Below are positions 8,279 to 24,521 of a stretch of DNA of 64,000 nucleotides, piece after piece (positions within the stretch are counted from its first letter, which is position 1; each line of letters begins with the position of its first letter). The translations under genes and the position numbers were made by a program. The stretch is taken from NCBI GenBank assembly GCA_902727935.1, contig CACVAX010000006.1, positions 1 through 64,000 on the forward strand, in the 5' to 3' direction. The stretch comes from an uncultured Sulfurovum sp. (GTDB lineage: Bacteria > Campylobacterota > Campylobacteria > Campylobacterales > Sulfurovaceae). The notes under the pieces are model-generated. The model had not been told where the DNA came from, did not search any database, and was given only the letters and a program-made list of their open reading frames with translations.

Positions 8279-9009
8279 TTGTCTATCGTATAAATTATCT
8301 CTGTTCTATTCTTTTTTGTATGCATTTCTTCTATCGTAAGATTATCTATAGAGAGTTTCATAAAATCTTCTAAGTTTTTTATATTGGCTAGTGCAACTTT
8401 TCGTAAAACAACTCCACGATAAGCCTTTGCCCAATGGCTCACTACTTTTCCATTTTTTATAAACTTTAATGTTGTGTAGTTTTTTTGGGGTTTATAAAAT
8501 TTGTCATAAAATCCAGCGCGTAAATCTAAAATATCTTCATCTTTTAAATATTCTTCCATTAAATGACTTTGTTCTTTATAGAGTTTTTCAGGTTTTAAAT
8601 CACCAATAGTTGCACCTTGTTTAAGACGATATTCTGGAATCATATTATCAGCACGTAGGAAACCAAAGAGATTAGAACATAAAATGACATTATTATCTAT
8701 ATACTCTTTTTCATTTTCAGTTAAGCTCATATACCCTAAATAGTCAAAAGCGACACCTGTATAACGTTTTATTGCTTTCATGCTAAGTTCATGAATAATA
8801 TCTTTATTATGATAAATAATATCAGCTTCTTTTTTTAATCCAAACATTGTAGAGAGTTCATCAAAATTATTTTTTTGTAATATATTCGTATATTTATGTA
8901 GAAGCATTTTTCTTATGGGGGTAAGTTCTGTAAAGAGTAAGTTTTCTAAAGAAAAATTTTCATATCCTCCATGAGTTTTTGCTTCACTAGGAGCAAGAAG
9001 AATTTTCAT
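8275..9009 (-). CDS. yaaA: YaaA family peroxide-stress protein
   Basis: The 244-residue protein has the family start MKILLAPSEAKTHGG and the core motif around FDYLGYMSLTENEKEYIDNN. The later segments FGFLRADNMIPEYRL, DLRAGFYDKFYKP and VVSHWAKAYRGVVLRKVA are also family-like. E. coli YaaA limits intracellular iron and oxidative DNA damage during peroxide stress. The gene runs opposite to murE and overlaps its end. Family assignment is secure; the exact activity is not. Confidence 0.8.
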   Translation of the reverse strand: MKILLAPSEAKTHGGYENFSLENLLFTELTPIRKMLLHKYTNILQKNNFDELSTMFGLKKEADIIYHNKDIIHELSMKAIKRYTGVAFDYLGYMSLTENEKEYIDNNVILCSNLFGFLRADNMIPEYRLKQGATIGDLKPEKLYKEQSHLMEEYLKDEDILDLRAGFYDKFYKPQKNYTTLKFIKNGKVVSHWAKAYRGVVLRKVALANIKNLEDFMKLSIDNLTIEEMHTKKNRTEIIYTIDN

Positions 9010-9076
9010 ATTTAAACCTTATTTTTTAATCATTATATCAAATTTCAAAAAAATAACATCAAATTTAAAGAAACTC

Positions 9077-9105
9077 TTGACATAGAAATATTTTTTGTCT
9101 ATAAT
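9077..9105 (+). promoter_or_regulatory. Consensus promoter of the tRNA-tuf block
   Basis: TTGACA (9077-9082), exactly 17 bases, then TATAAT (9100-9105): a perfect sigma-70 promoter 37 bases before the first tRNA. It is the strongest promoter I see in the window. Confidence 0.85.
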
Positions 9106-9142
9106 TCTGCTCCATTTGAAGATTTACTTTCAAATGAATGGT

Positions 9143-9219
9143 GCTGATGTAGCTCAGTTGGCTAGAGCAGCTGATTTGTAATCAGCAGGTCGGGGGTTCG
9201 AGTCCCTTCATCAGCTCCA
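9143..9219 (+). tRNA. tRNA-Thr (TGT)
   Basis: Acceptor arm GCTGATG pairs with CATCAGC. The anticodon loop TTTGTAA gives anticodon TGT. The T arm has GGTTCGAGTCC and the 3' CCA is encoded. It is first in the order Thr-Tyr-Gly-Thr-tuf, the same as thrU-tyrU-glyT-thrT-tufB of E. coli. Confidence 0.95.
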
Positions 9220-9259
9220 TTAAAATTTTATCAGTGTTTGACCAGAAATATAAAAATAT

Positions 9260-9344
9260 GGTGAGTTACTCAAGTGGCCAACGAGGGCGGATTGTAAATC
9301 CGCTGACTACGTCTTCGAAGGTTCGAATCCTTCACTCACCACCA
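9260..9344 (+). tRNA. tRNA-Tyr (GTA)
   Basis: The acceptor GGTGAGT pairs with ACTCACC. The anticodon arm GCGGATTGTAAATCCGC gives GTA. The long variable arm and 85-base length are typical of tRNA-Tyr. The CCA is encoded. Confidence 0.95.
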
Positions 9345-9364
9345 TTTATATATTTGATATAGAT

Positions 9365-9440
9365 GCGGGAATAGCTCAGTGGCTAGAGCCCCTGCCTTCC
9401 AAGCAGGATGTCGCGAGTTCGAATCTCGTTTCCCGCTCCA
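9365..9440 (+). tRNA. tRNA-Gly (TCC)
   Basis: The acceptor GCGGGAA pairs with TTCCCGC. The anticodon arm CCTGCCTTCCAAGCAGG gives TCC. The T arm contains GAGTTCGAATCTC and the CCA is encoded. Confidence 0.95.
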
Positions 9441-9553
9441 ATTATCAAAGCAATCTGGGAGCTGATGTGAAATTTTTATTACTACTTTCACATTATCAAT
9501 CAAAAAGCAAACACTTATAGTATTTATAGACAAAAATAATGTCAATTAATTAC

Positions 9554-9628
<75 letters not shown>

Positions 9629-9721
9629 GAAGAAATATGGACAAAAGTGTTGTAAAATATAACTATTTTTACGATAGTTCTGTCCATATTGTGCTATTTA
9701 AAGCAATATAAAAAACTTTTT

Positions 9722-9729
9722 GATATAAT
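9722..9729 (+). promoter_or_regulatory. Candidate tuf promoter -10
   Basis: GATATAAT, preceded by T to give an extended -10 (TGATATAAT), lies 38 bases before the tuf ATG, with no convincing -35. tuf may therefore be transcribed both from here and from the upstream tRNA promoter. Confidence 0.4.
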
Positions 9730-9766
9730 GTCGAAAATTTTAAAAACTAAACTTAGGAGACCTCAG

Positions 9767-10975
9767 ATGGCTAAAGAAAAATTTGAACGAACCAAACCCC
9801 ATGTTAACATTGGAACAATTGGTCACGTCGATCACGGTAAAACTACATTAACAGCTGCAATTACTGCTGTATTAGCATTAAAAAATGATTCAGAATTAAT
9901 GGATTATGATGCAATTGATAATGCACCAGAAGAGAGAGAAAGAGGAATTACTATTGCTACTTCTCACGTTGAGTACGAAACTGAAACTAGACACTATGCT
10001 CACGTAGATTGTCCAGGTCACGCCGATTATGTTAAAAACATGATTACTGGTGCTGCTCAAATGGATGGTGCTATTCTTGTTATTGCTTCTACTGATGGAC
10101 CAATGGCTCAAACTAGAGAGCATATTCTTCTTTCTAAGCAAGTTGGTGTACCTTACATTGTTATTTTCTTAAACAAAGAAGATCAGCTTGATGATGAAGA
10201 TAAAGAAGAGATGTTAGAGCTTGTAGAAATGGAAGTTAGAGAACTTCTTTCTGAATACGATTTCCCAGGTGATGATACACCAATTATTGCTGGTTCTGCA
10301 TTTCAAGCACTTGAAGAAGCTAAAGCTGGAACAGCTGGTGAGTGGTCAGAAAAAATTTATGCACTTATGGATGCTGTAGATGAATACATTCCTGAGCCAG
10401 TAAGAGAAACTGATAAAGATTTCTTAATGCCTATTGAAGATATTTTTACTATTCAAGGTCGTGGTACGGTTGTAACTGGTAAGATTGACAGAGGTACTGT
10501 TTGTGTTGGTAACGAAGTTGAAATCGTTGGTATTAGAGACAATCAAAAAACAACGGTAACAGGTGTTGAAATGTTCCGTAAAGAGATGGATTGTGGTCAA
10601 GCTGGTGATAACTGTGGTGTTCTTATCAGAGGTATTGATAAAGATGCAGTTGAAAGAGGTATGGTTCTTTGTAAGCCAGGTTCAATTACTCCACATTCTA
10701 AGTTTACAGCTGAAGTATATATCCTTAAAAAAGAAGAGGGTGGTAGACATACTCCATTCTTTAACAACTATAGACCTCAGTTTTATGTAAGAACAACAGA
10801 TGTTACTGGTTCAATTTCTCTTGCCGAAGGTGTTGAAATGGTTATGCCTGGTGATAACGTTACTATTACTGTTGAACTTATCAACCCAGTTGCTCTTGAG
10901 CAAGGTACCAAGTTTGCTATCCGTGAAGGTGGTAGAACTGTTGGTGCTGGTGTTGTTGCTGAAATTATCATATAA
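9767..10975 (+). CDS. tuf: Elongation factor Tu
   Basis: The 402-residue GTPase carries aminoacyl-tRNA to the ribosome. The P-loop is GHVDHGKTT, switch regions include ERERGITIA, and the G motifs are DCPGHADYV and [11 protein letters not shown]. Beta-barrel domains II and III follow, ending [12 protein letters not shown]. The ATG after TAGGAGACCTCAG is chosen; an in-frame ATG 78 bases earlier lies before the ribosome binding site and promoter, so it is rejected. The order tRNA-tuf-rpmG-tRNA-secE-nusG is conserved across many proteobacteria. Confidence 0.97.
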   Translation: MAKEKFERTKPHVNIGTIGHVDHGKTTLTAAITAVLALKNDSELMDYDAIDNAPEERERGITIATSHVEYETETRHYAHVDCPGHADYVKNMITGAAQMDGAILVIASTDGPMAQTREHILLSKQVGVPYIVIFLNKEDQLDDEDKEEMLELVEMEVRELLSEYDFPGDDTPIIAGSAFQALEEAKAGTAGEWSEKIYALMDAVDEYIPEPVRETDKDFLMPIEDIFTIQGRGTVVTGKIDRGTVCVGNEVEIVGIRDNQKTTVTGVEMFRKEMDCGQAGDNCGVLIRGIDKDAVERGMVLCKPGSITPHSKFTAEVYILKKEEGGRHTPFFNNYRPQFYVRTTDVTGSISLAEGVEMVMPGDNVTITVELINPVALEQGTKFAIREGGRTVGAGVVAEIII

Positions 10976-10985
10976 GCACCATTAT

Positions 10986-11004
10986 AAGAGAGTTCTGCTC
11001 TCTT
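10986..11004 (+). repeat. Intercistronic hairpin between tuf and rpmG
   Basis: AAGAGAG pairs with CTCTCTT around a TTCTG loop, with no T-run after it. It may be an attenuator or a 3'-end stabiliser that adjusts rpmG relative to tuf. Confidence 0.5.
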
Positions 11005-11027
11005 GTAATATTCTTTAGGAGAAACTA

Positions 11028-11180
11028 ATGAGAGAAACAATTCACTTAGGTTGTGAAGTATGTAGTAGACGTAACTATCACACCACTAAGAATAAAAGAA
11101 ATACTGCTGAAAAAATTGCTTTAAAAAAGTATTGTAAGCATTGTAAACGTCATACGACGCATAAAGAGATGAAGCTTTAA
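11028..11180 (+). CDS. rpmG: 50S ribosomal protein L33
   Basis: The 50-residue L33 begins [20 protein letters not shown]. It keeps both zinc cysteine pairs (C9/C12 and C36/C39), so it is the C-plus form. It is preceded by a TTAGGAGAAACTA ribosome binding site and followed by a hairpin and tRNA-Trp. Confidence 0.95.
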   Translation: MRETIHLGCEVCSRRNYHTTKNKRNTAEKIALKKYCKHCKRHTTHKEMKL

Positions 11181-11203
11181 TAGGTTTTTTCTTTTACTTT
11201 TTT

Positions 11204-11230
11204 AGAAAGATATTCTATATCTTTCTTTAT
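11204..11230 (+). terminator. Hairpin before tRNA-Trp
   Basis: AGAAAGATAT (11204-11213) and ATATCTTTCT (11217-11226) form a perfect 10-bp stem followed by TTAT. It is probably a weak or processing terminator between rpmG and tRNA-Trp. Confidence 0.5.
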
Positions 11231-11234
11231 TCTT

Positions 11235-11310
11235 AGGCCAATAGCTCAGTTGGTAGAGCACTGGTCTCCAAAACCAGGTGCCGGGGGTTCGAGTCCCTCT
11301 TGGCCTGCCA
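11235..11310 (+). tRNA. tRNA-Trp (CCA)
   Basis: The acceptor AGGCCAA pairs with TTGGCCT. The anticodon arm CTGGTCTCCAAAACCAG gives CCA. The T arm has GGGTTCGAGTCC and the 3' CCA is encoded. It lies directly before secE, a position conserved in many proteobacteria. Confidence 0.95.
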
Positions 11311-11341
11311 CAAATAACGGTAAATATAAAAGGTAAATACA

Positions 11342-11524
11342 ATGGGAAAATTAACAACATATTTCGCACACGTTAAAGAAGAGATTCAAAAAGTTATATT
11401 TCCAACAAAAACACAAGTAAGACAAGCATTTTTTGCAGTTTTCATCGTGGTAACAGTAATATCAATTTTTTTAGCACTTGTTGACTGGTTAATGTCATCA
11501 ATCGTAACTGCAGTAGTAGGTTAA
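11342..11524 (+). CDS. secE: Preprotein translocase subunit SecE
   Basis: This 60-residue single-span SecE has the conserved amphipathic helix KEEIQKVIFPTKTQV and one C-terminal transmembrane helix (about 30-52). Together with SecY and SecG it forms the Sec channel. The ATG follows AAAAGGTAAATACA. nusG starts one base after the stop, so the two are translationally coupled. Confidence 0.93.
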   Translation: MGKLTTYFAHVKEEIQKVIFPTKTQVRQAFFAVFIVVTVISIFLALVDWLMSSIVTAVVG

Positions 11525-11525
11525 G

Positions 11526-12056
11526 ATGTCATTTCAATGGTATGCAATACAAGTTTATTCAGGTTCTGAACAAGCTGTTAAAAAAGGAATAGAACTTCTA
11601 GCTGTTGAAAACGGTATTGAAGGTCAAGTAGAAAAAATCATTGTTCCTACAGAAGAAGTTATTGAAGTTAAAAATGGAGAGAAAAAAATTACAGAACGTG
11701 TGCTTTATTCTGGATATGTTTTTGCTCAAGTTAACTTAGATACCTCATTATGGCATAAAGTTCAATCTTTACCTCGTGTTTCTCGTTTTATTGGAGAAGG
11801 TAAAACAGCAACACCCTTATCAGCTGCTGATATCAAAGTTATTTTAGACAAAATGGAAAAGAAAAATGCTCCACGTCCTAAAGTAGACTTTGAAAATGGT
11901 GAGATGGTTCGTATTGTAGATGGTCCATTCTCTAACTTTACAGGTATGGTTGAAGAATATGATCTTGATCATGGAAAATTAAAACTTAATGTTTCAATTT
12001 TTGGTAGAAATACGCCAGTAGAGATTCTTTATACACAAGTAGAAAAAATAATATAA
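11526..12056 (+). CDS. nusG: Transcription termination/antitermination factor NusG
   Basis: The 176-residue NusG has an N-terminal NGN domain (WYAIQVYSGSEQAVKKGIEL through the VYSGYVF-like strand). The C-terminal KOW domain (about 122-176) includes MVRIVDGPFSNFTGMVEEYD. NusG binds RNA polymerase and links it to Rho and ribosomes. It is preceded by secE and followed by a hairpin. Confidence 0.96.
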   Translation: MSFQWYAIQVYSGSEQAVKKGIELLAVENGIEGQVEKIIVPTEEVIEVKNGEKKITERVLYSGYVFAQVNLDTSLWHKVQSLPRVSRFIGEGKTATPLSAADIKVILDKMEKKNAPRPKVDFENGEMVRIVDGPFSNFTGMVEEYDLDHGKLKLNVSIFGRNTPVEILYTQVEKII

Positions 12057-12063
12057 ATATACT

Positions 12064-12100
12064 AAAAGGAATGAGATAAAAAGCTTATTTCCTTTTTTTG
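12064..12100 (+). terminator. Weak terminator after nusG
   Basis: AAAAGGAA (12064-12071) pairs with TTCCTTTT (12089-12096) across a 17-base loop, continuing into a T-run. A second hairpin AATAAAAA-TCTG-TTTTTATT follows at 12117-12136, in the rplK leader. Confidence 0.4.
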
Positions 12101-12191
12101 TAGGAAAAATTTAATTAATAAAAATCTGTTTTTATTAGTCAAGTTTTTATTTAACACTAAATAAACTACTATTTAATCTAAGGAGATAATG

Positions 12192-12617
12192 ATGGCAAAA
12201 AAAGTAACTGAAAAGTTCAAAATGATGATTCCTGCTGGATCAGCTAACCCATCACCACCAGTTGGACCAGCACTTGGTCAACGTGGTGTAAATATTATGG
12301 AGTTTTGTAAAGCATTTAACGAAAGAACTAAAGACAAAATGGGATTCAAAATTCCTGTTGAAGTAACAGTTTATGCTGACAGATCTTTTACGTTTGAAAC
12401 AAAACAACCACCAGCATCTGAGCTTATTATGAAAGCTGCTGGTATTAAAAAAGGTACAGATAACCCTATTACTAATAAAGTAGGAACACTTACAGCAGCC
12501 CAAATTGATGAGATTGTTGAAAAGAAAATTTCTGACTTAAACACTGATGACAAAGAAATGGCTGCAAAAATTATTGCTGGTACATGTCGTTCAATGGGTG
12601 TTGATATCGCTGGTTAA
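12192..12617 (+). CDS. rplK: 50S ribosomal protein L11
   Basis: The 141-residue L11 starts [20 protein letters not shown] and contains the N-terminal proline-rich turn ([19 protein letters not shown]). The C-terminal rRNA-binding domain ends [10 protein letters not shown]. It forms the GTPase-associated stalk base. Two ATGs are adjacent; the second fits the family start and lies six bases after GGAG. Confidence 0.95.
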   Translation: MAKKVTEKFKMMIPAGSANPSPPVGPALGQRGVNIMEFCKAFNERTKDKMGFKIPVEVTVYADRSFTFETKQPPASELIMKAAGIKKGTDNPITNKVGTLTAAQIDEIVEKKISDLNTDDKEMAAKIIAGTCRSMGVDIAG

Positions 12618-12676
12618 TTCGATTATTTCGAATAAACTTAATGGTCGATTTCGACCCTATACCACTGTGAAAGTGG
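12617..12676 (+). repeat. Three consecutive hairpins in the rplK-rplA gap
   Basis: ATTCGA/TCGAAT (12617-12633), GGTCG/CGACC (12643-12656) and CCACT/AGTGG (12662-12676) are short perfect stems in series. L1 autoregulates L11-L1 mRNA in E. coli, so an L1-binding role is possible but unproven. No T-run follows any of them. Confidence 0.45.
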
Positions 12677-12701
12677 GAGATTTATATCGTGGAGAAATTC
12701 A

Positions 12702-13406
12702 ATGAAAAAAGTAAGTAAAAAAAGAGCAACACTTTTAGAAAAAGTGGATGCTGAAAAGAACTATTCTGTTGCAGAAGCAACAGCACTTTTAGGTGAATTA
12801 AAGTCAGCTAAGTTTGATGAAACTGTTGAAGTGGCACTAAACCTAAATGTTGATCCAAGACATGCTGATCAGATGATTAGAGGTTCAGTTGTACTTCCAA
12901 ATGGTACAGGAAAAGTAGTTAGAGTTGCAGTTTTTGCTAAAGATGAAAAAGCAGATGAAGCAAAAGCAGCAGGTGCAGATATCGTTGGTGCAGATGACCT
13001 AATTGAAGCAATTCAAGCTGGTAACATTGACTTTGATACTGTAATTGCAACACCTAACATGATGGGAACATTGGGAAAAGTAGCCAGAGTACTTGGACCA
13101 AAAGGTTTAATGCCTAACCCTAAAACGGGAACAGTAACTATGGATTTAACCAAAGCTGTTACAGAAGCTAAGGGTGGAAAAGTTAATTTTAGAGTAGACA
13201 AAAAAGGTAATATCCATGCAGGTATTGGAAAAGCTTCTTTTGGTGCTGCAAAAATTGAAGAGAATTTAAGAGTTATTTTACAGTCAGTTAACAAATCTAA
13301 ACCAGCTTCTGCTAAAGGTAGATATATTTTAAATGGTGCATTATCATTAACAATGAGTCCTTCTGTAACACTTGACACAGCTGAACTTTTAGAGATGAAA
13401 GCATAG
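12702..13406 (+). CDS. rplA: 50S ribosomal protein L1
   Basis: The 234-residue L1 has the conserved segment [20 protein letters not shown] and TGTVTMD after it. Domain I begins [21 protein letters not shown]1 binds 23S rRNA at the E-site stalk and in many bacteria represses its own mRNA. GTGGAG lies 7-12 bases before the ATG. Confidence 0.96.
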   Translation: MKKVSKKRATLLEKVDAEKNYSVAEATALLGELKSAKFDETVEVALNLNVDPRHADQMIRGSVVLPNGTGKVVRVAVFAKDEKADEAKAAGADIVGADDLIEAIQAGNIDFDTVIATPNMMGTLGKVARVLGPKGLMPNPKTGTVTMDLTKAVTEAKGGKVNFRVDKKGNIHAGIGKASFGAAKIEENLRVILQSVNKSKPASAKGRYILNGALSLTMSPSVTLDTAELLEMKA

Positions 13407-13425
13407 TTAAGAGCTTAAAGCTTAG

Positions 13426-13456
13426 GGTACAAATAATTTATTTGTACCTTTTCCTT
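13426..13456 (+). terminator. Terminator after rplA
   Basis: GGTACAAATAA (13426-13436), one T, then TTATTTGTACC (13438-13448): a perfect 11-bp stem followed by TTTTCCTTT. It separates rplKA from rplJL, and it lies at the start of the L10 leader. Confidence 0.75.
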
Positions 13457-13571
13457 TATGCTTAGCATAAGTAATCTAGACTAAAGATAATAGGGGCGAA
13501 AGCTTAATAGAAAACTTTGAAAAAAGTTTGTTGGTTTATAACCACCCTTTTAGAGGTCGAAAGGAGAACAA
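13457..13571 (+). promoter_or_regulatory. Candidate L10 (rplJ) leader RNA
   Basis: A roughly 115-base untranslated stretch precedes rplJ. A TTATGCT/AGCATAA hairpin lies at its start and purine-rich single-stranded blocks (GGGGCGAAAGC, GAGGTCGAAAGGAG) follow. In bacteria the L10-L12 complex represses rplJL by binding such a leader. I infer that from position, not from a verified consensus match. Confidence 0.4.
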
Positions 13572-14057
13572 ATGACTAGAATTGAAAAAGAAGCTATTGT
13601 AAATGAATTAACTACTGCTTTTGCTGATCAGGGTGCTGTAATTGTATGTGATTACAAAGGTATGACTGTTGAAGCATTAGAAGGTGTTAGAAAATTAGCT
13701 AAAGAAAATGATGTACAAGTACGTGTTATTAAAAACACTCTAGCAGGAATTGCACTTAAAGCTGCCGACTGTGAAGAGATGGAATTAGTAAACACTAATG
13801 TATTTATCTGGGGTGAAGATCAAATTGCTACTTGTAAAGTAGCTGATAAATCTGCTGCTGCGAATGCAGAGAATTTTACTATCAAGTCTGGAGTTATTGA
13901 GTCTAAAGTTGCTGATATTGCGACGATTAATGCTATGGCGAAACTTCCAGGTAGAGATGAACTTCTTGGTATGTTACTTAATGTTTGGAATGCACCAGTG
14001 CAGAACTTTACTATCGGTATGAGTGCTCTTGCTACTAAACTAGAAGAAGAGGCGTAG
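13572..14057 (+). CDS. rplJ: 50S ribosomal protein L10
   Basis: The 161-residue L10 begins MTRIEKEAIVNELTTAFADQ. It has the rRNA-binding globular domain (DYKGMTVEALEGVRKLAKEN, then VRVIKNTLAGIAL) and a C-terminal helix that carries L7/L12 dimers. AAAGGAG lies 5-11 bases before the ATG. A GTTCGAT hairpin follows the stop codon. Confidence 0.95.
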   Translation: MTRIEKEAIVNELTTAFADQGAVIVCDYKGMTVEALEGVRKLAKENDVQVRVIKNTLAGIALKAADCEEMELVNTNVFIWGEDQIATCKVADKSAAANAENFTIKSGVIESKVADIATINAMAKLPGRDELLGMLLNVWNAPVQNFTIGMSALATKLEEEA

Positions 14058-14074
14058 GTTCGATTTTATCGAAC
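14058..14074 (+). repeat. Intercistronic hairpin GTTCGAT-TTT-ATCGAAC
   Basis: A perfect 7-bp stem with a 3-base loop directly after rplJ. The stem is identical to the one after rpsK (2996-3012). Confidence 0.6.
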
Positions 14075-14131
14075 ATTAAAATTTAATGATTTTTATATCA
14101 TTTAGAAAACTATAATTTTAAGGAATTAAAA

Positions 14132-14503
14132 ATGGCAACAACTAAAGAAGATGTTTTAGAATTTATTTCAAACATGTCAGTACTTGAGCTTTCTGAGCTT
14201 GTAAAAGAATTTGAAGAAAAATTTGGTGTATCTGCACAAGCTACTGTAGTAGCTGGTGGTGGAGATGCAGGTGGAGCAGCAGAAGAAGAGCAAACAGAAT
14301 TTGATGTAGTTCTTACAGATGCTGGAGCTAAGAAAATTAATGCTATTAAAGTAGTAAGAGCGATTACAGGTCTTGGACTTAAAGAAGCAAAAGCTGCAGT
14401 TGAAGAAGTACCAACAACACTTAAAGAGGGTGCATCTAAAGAAGAAGCAGAAGAAATTAAAAAGCAAATTGAAGAAGCTGGTGCAGCTTGTGAGCTTAAA
14501 TAA
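14132..14503 (+). CDS. rplL: 50S ribosomal protein L7/L12
   Basis: The 123-residue stalk protein has an N-terminal dimerisation helix ([20 protein letters not shown]) and an Ala/Gly-rich hinge near 45-55. The C-terminal factor-binding domain includes [20 protein letters not shown]. It recruits EF-Tu and EF-G. AAGGAATTAAAA precedes the ATG. Confidence 0.96.
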   Translation: MATTKEDVLEFISNMSVLELSELVKEFEEKFGVSAQATVVAGGGDAGGAAEEEQTEFDVVLTDAGAKKINAIKVVRAITGLGLKEAKAAVEEVPTTLKEGASKEEAEEIKKQIEEAGAACELK

Positions 14504-14522
14504 GTCAAAGAGACTTATTGGT

Positions 14523-14547
14523 TTCAAATGGATTTCTTCCATTTGAA
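14523..14547 (+). repeat. Long hairpin after rplL
   Basis: TTCAAATGGA (14523-14532) and TCCATTTGAA (14538-14547) form a perfect 10-bp stem with a TTTCT loop. There is no T-run. It is probably the processing or attenuation site that lowers rpoBC relative to rplJL. Confidence 0.55.
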
Positions 14548-14575
14548 GCTTTAAAACCCAGTTAGACCCTTTCTT

Positions 14576-14629
14576 CTACTGCATTAGTAACAGTAGATTA
14601 TATTCTCTTGTACAGCATTAGTAACTGTA
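14576..14629 (+). repeat. Tandem hairpins with an identical nine-base loop, rpoB leader
   Basis: The first hairpin is CTACTG-CATTAGTAA-CAGTAG (14576-14596) and the second TACAG-CATTAGTAA-CTGTA (14611-14629). The loops are identical while the stems differ and still pair. That is the pattern of a duplicated RNA motif recognised by a protein. Confidence 0.6.
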
Positions 14630-14677
14630 TAATATCAATAGATTTAAATTTTATATTTTGATGGATATAGCGATAAG

Positions 14678-14698
14678 CTATTAGACAATAGTTTTTTT
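14678..14698 (+). terminator. Weak terminator/attenuator before rpoB
   Basis: CTATT-AGAC-AATAG followed by seven T residues lies 54 bases upstream of the rpoB ATG. The 5-bp stem is short, so only partial termination is likely. Confidence 0.4.
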
Positions 14699-14742
14699 GT
14701 ACATCCCTACATTAATCAATTAACATAAACATACTCATATAA

Positions 14743-23429
<8,687 letters not shown>

Positions 23430-23441
23430 GCTTCATTCATA

Positions 23442-23469
23442 AAGAAGAGAAGATTTTTCTCTTCTTATG
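23442..23469 (+). terminator. Terminator after rpoC
   Basis: AAGAAGAGAA (23442-23451), loop GATTT, TTCTCTTCTT (23457-23466): a perfect 10-bp stem. In the plus direction only a short T run follows (ATGTTT). Confidence 0.6.
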
Positions 23470-23470
23470 T

Positions 23471-23653
23471 TTAAATGCCTTCCATTTGTTTGGCATTAAA
23501 ATAGATTAACCTTTCAGCAGAAAATTTAAATTCTAACTCTATAGGTCTACAACAGACTTCACAGTCTTCAATGTAGTCAGAGCTTTCCTCTTCGCTTTCT
23601 AGTATCATAGATATTCTCTCCCAACAGTAGGGACAAGTAAAAAAATGCTCCAT
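23471..23653 (-). CDS. CPXCG-type cysteine-rich zinc-binding protein
   Basis: This 60-residue protein has two cysteine knuckles, FTCPYCWERI near the N-terminus and CEVCCRPIE in the middle, with an acidic stretch between them. That is the small CPXCG cysteine-rich family, probably binding one zinc. An alternating hydrophobic strand (LEFKFSAERL) follows. The function of the family is unknown. It lies on the minus strand, opposite to rpoC. Confidence 0.7.
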   Translation of the reverse strand: MEHFFTCPYCWERISMILESEEESSDYIEDCEVCCRPIELEFKFSAERLIYFNAKQMEGI

Positions 23654-23695
23654 CTATTTTCCTCATATATTTATTAGAGTTAGTATAGCTAAACT

Positions 23696-24061
23696 TTATT
23701 GTAACTCCATTGTTCTCCACTCTGCTTTAGAGTAAAACTCGGAATCAAATGGATATTTATAAGTAATGATAGGGGCTGTGGGTACATACTCTTCAGCATA
23801 AAATGCATCAGGGTCTTTTGTCAGTTCAGTGGTCAAACTTGGGTCAGTTATTAGAGGCATTTCTATTTCGTTTGGTTGACTCATTGCTATCTGTTCTTGT
23901 TGAATAATGGCATCAGCATGTGGATTTTGAACCAAGCCAAAATTATGACCATAGGGATGTACCTTTGAAACGGAAACAACTTCTGGTTTTGAACAAGAGT
24001 TTAAGAGTAAAAGTGTTGAGATTGAGATGATAGGCAAGATTGTTTTAGATAAATATTTCAT
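23696..24061 (-). CDS. Putative lipoprotein
   Basis: The 121-residue product has a signal peptide with lipobox LLNSC (cysteine at about residue 23), so it is probably lipid-anchored. The mature part is polar, rich in proline, glutamate and threonine, with no domain I recognise. It lies on the minus strand upstream of the CPXCG gene and could be co-transcribed with it. Confidence 0.55.
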   Translation of the reverse strand: MKYLSKTILPIISISTLLLLNSCSKPEVVSVSKVHPYGHNFGLVQNPHADAIIQQEQIAMSQPNEIEMPLITDPSLTTELTKDPDAFYAEEYVPTAPIITYKYPFDSEFYSKAEWRTMELQ

Positions 24062-24160
24062 GGCTAATCCTAATATTAAATTTTTATTAAATAAAATATA
24101 TAATAAATAAACTTAAATTATAGTTTAATTTTAAGATATTCTTAATATTAGTGAAAATAT

Positions 24161-24170
24161 TTGCTACAAT
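24161..24170 (+). promoter_or_regulatory. Extended -10 abutting a start codon
   Basis: TTGCTACAAT matches an extended -10 (TG-N-TACAAT). It ends only six bases before the ATG of the 88-residue gene, so transcription would begin at or next to the ATG, giving a leaderless mRNA. No Shine-Dalgarno motif is present. Confidence 0.45.
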
Positions 24171-24176
24171 TCAAAC

Positions 24177-24443
24177 ATGAATAATACAAACTTCCACATA
24201 AAACTACAAGCTTTAGCAAACGGTGCTAATTATGTTGTCTATAATAAAAAACGTTATCTCCTTATTAAAGAGACTTTACTTAATGGAAAATTATTAAAAC
24301 TTTATGCCGAAGAATTAGGAGGAAATGATGTGGTTAGTGGTAATTACTATCCGACTATTAAAAGTGGAACATTGAAGCCTTGCGAGATGAGTGATGCTAA
24401 GGTGATTGATTTTGTTTTGAGGGCTGAATATTTTAATAAATGA
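24177..24443 (+). CDS. Small hypothetical protein, probably leaderless
   Basis: An 88-residue soluble protein with alternating short strands (NYVVYNKKRYLLIKET) and a C-terminal helix (DAKVIDFVLRAEYF). No family recognised. The upstream sequence has a -10-like element but no ribosome binding site. It is the first plus-strand gene of the accessory island after rpoC. Its stop overlaps the first of two AAGTTGTAACTT motifs that control the next gene. Confidence 0.5.
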   Translation: MNNTNFHIKLQALANGANYVVYNKKRYLLIKETLLNGKLLKLYAEELGGNDVVSGNYYPTIKSGTLKPCEMSDAKVIDFVLRAEYFNK

Positions 24444-24501
24444 AGTTGTAACTTTAAAAAATATATTGAAATTGAAGTTGTAACTTCAGTTATGCTATAA
24501 T
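24443..24501 (+). promoter_or_regulatory. Promoter with palindromic operator for the first AAA ATPase
   Basis: TGAAGTTGTAACTTCA (24473-24488) is a perfect 16-bp palindrome that covers the -35 position of the TATAAT at 24496-24501. A partial copy, AAGTTGTAACTT, lies at 24443-24454. A regulator bound here would block RNA polymerase. Confidence 0.65.
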
Positions 24502-24521
24502 GAAATCAAAAAGAGGTAATT

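Noticed and set aside
9689-9766. Upstream in-frame ATG as start of tuf, giving 26 more residues
   Set aside because: It lacks a ribosome binding site, overlaps the putative -10 element, and the extension matches no EF-Tu; [20 protein letters not shown] is the family start.
14110-14542. Long minus-strand open frames opposite rplL
   Set aside because: They are shadows of the biased codon use of rplL, with no ribosome binding site or plausible protein composition.
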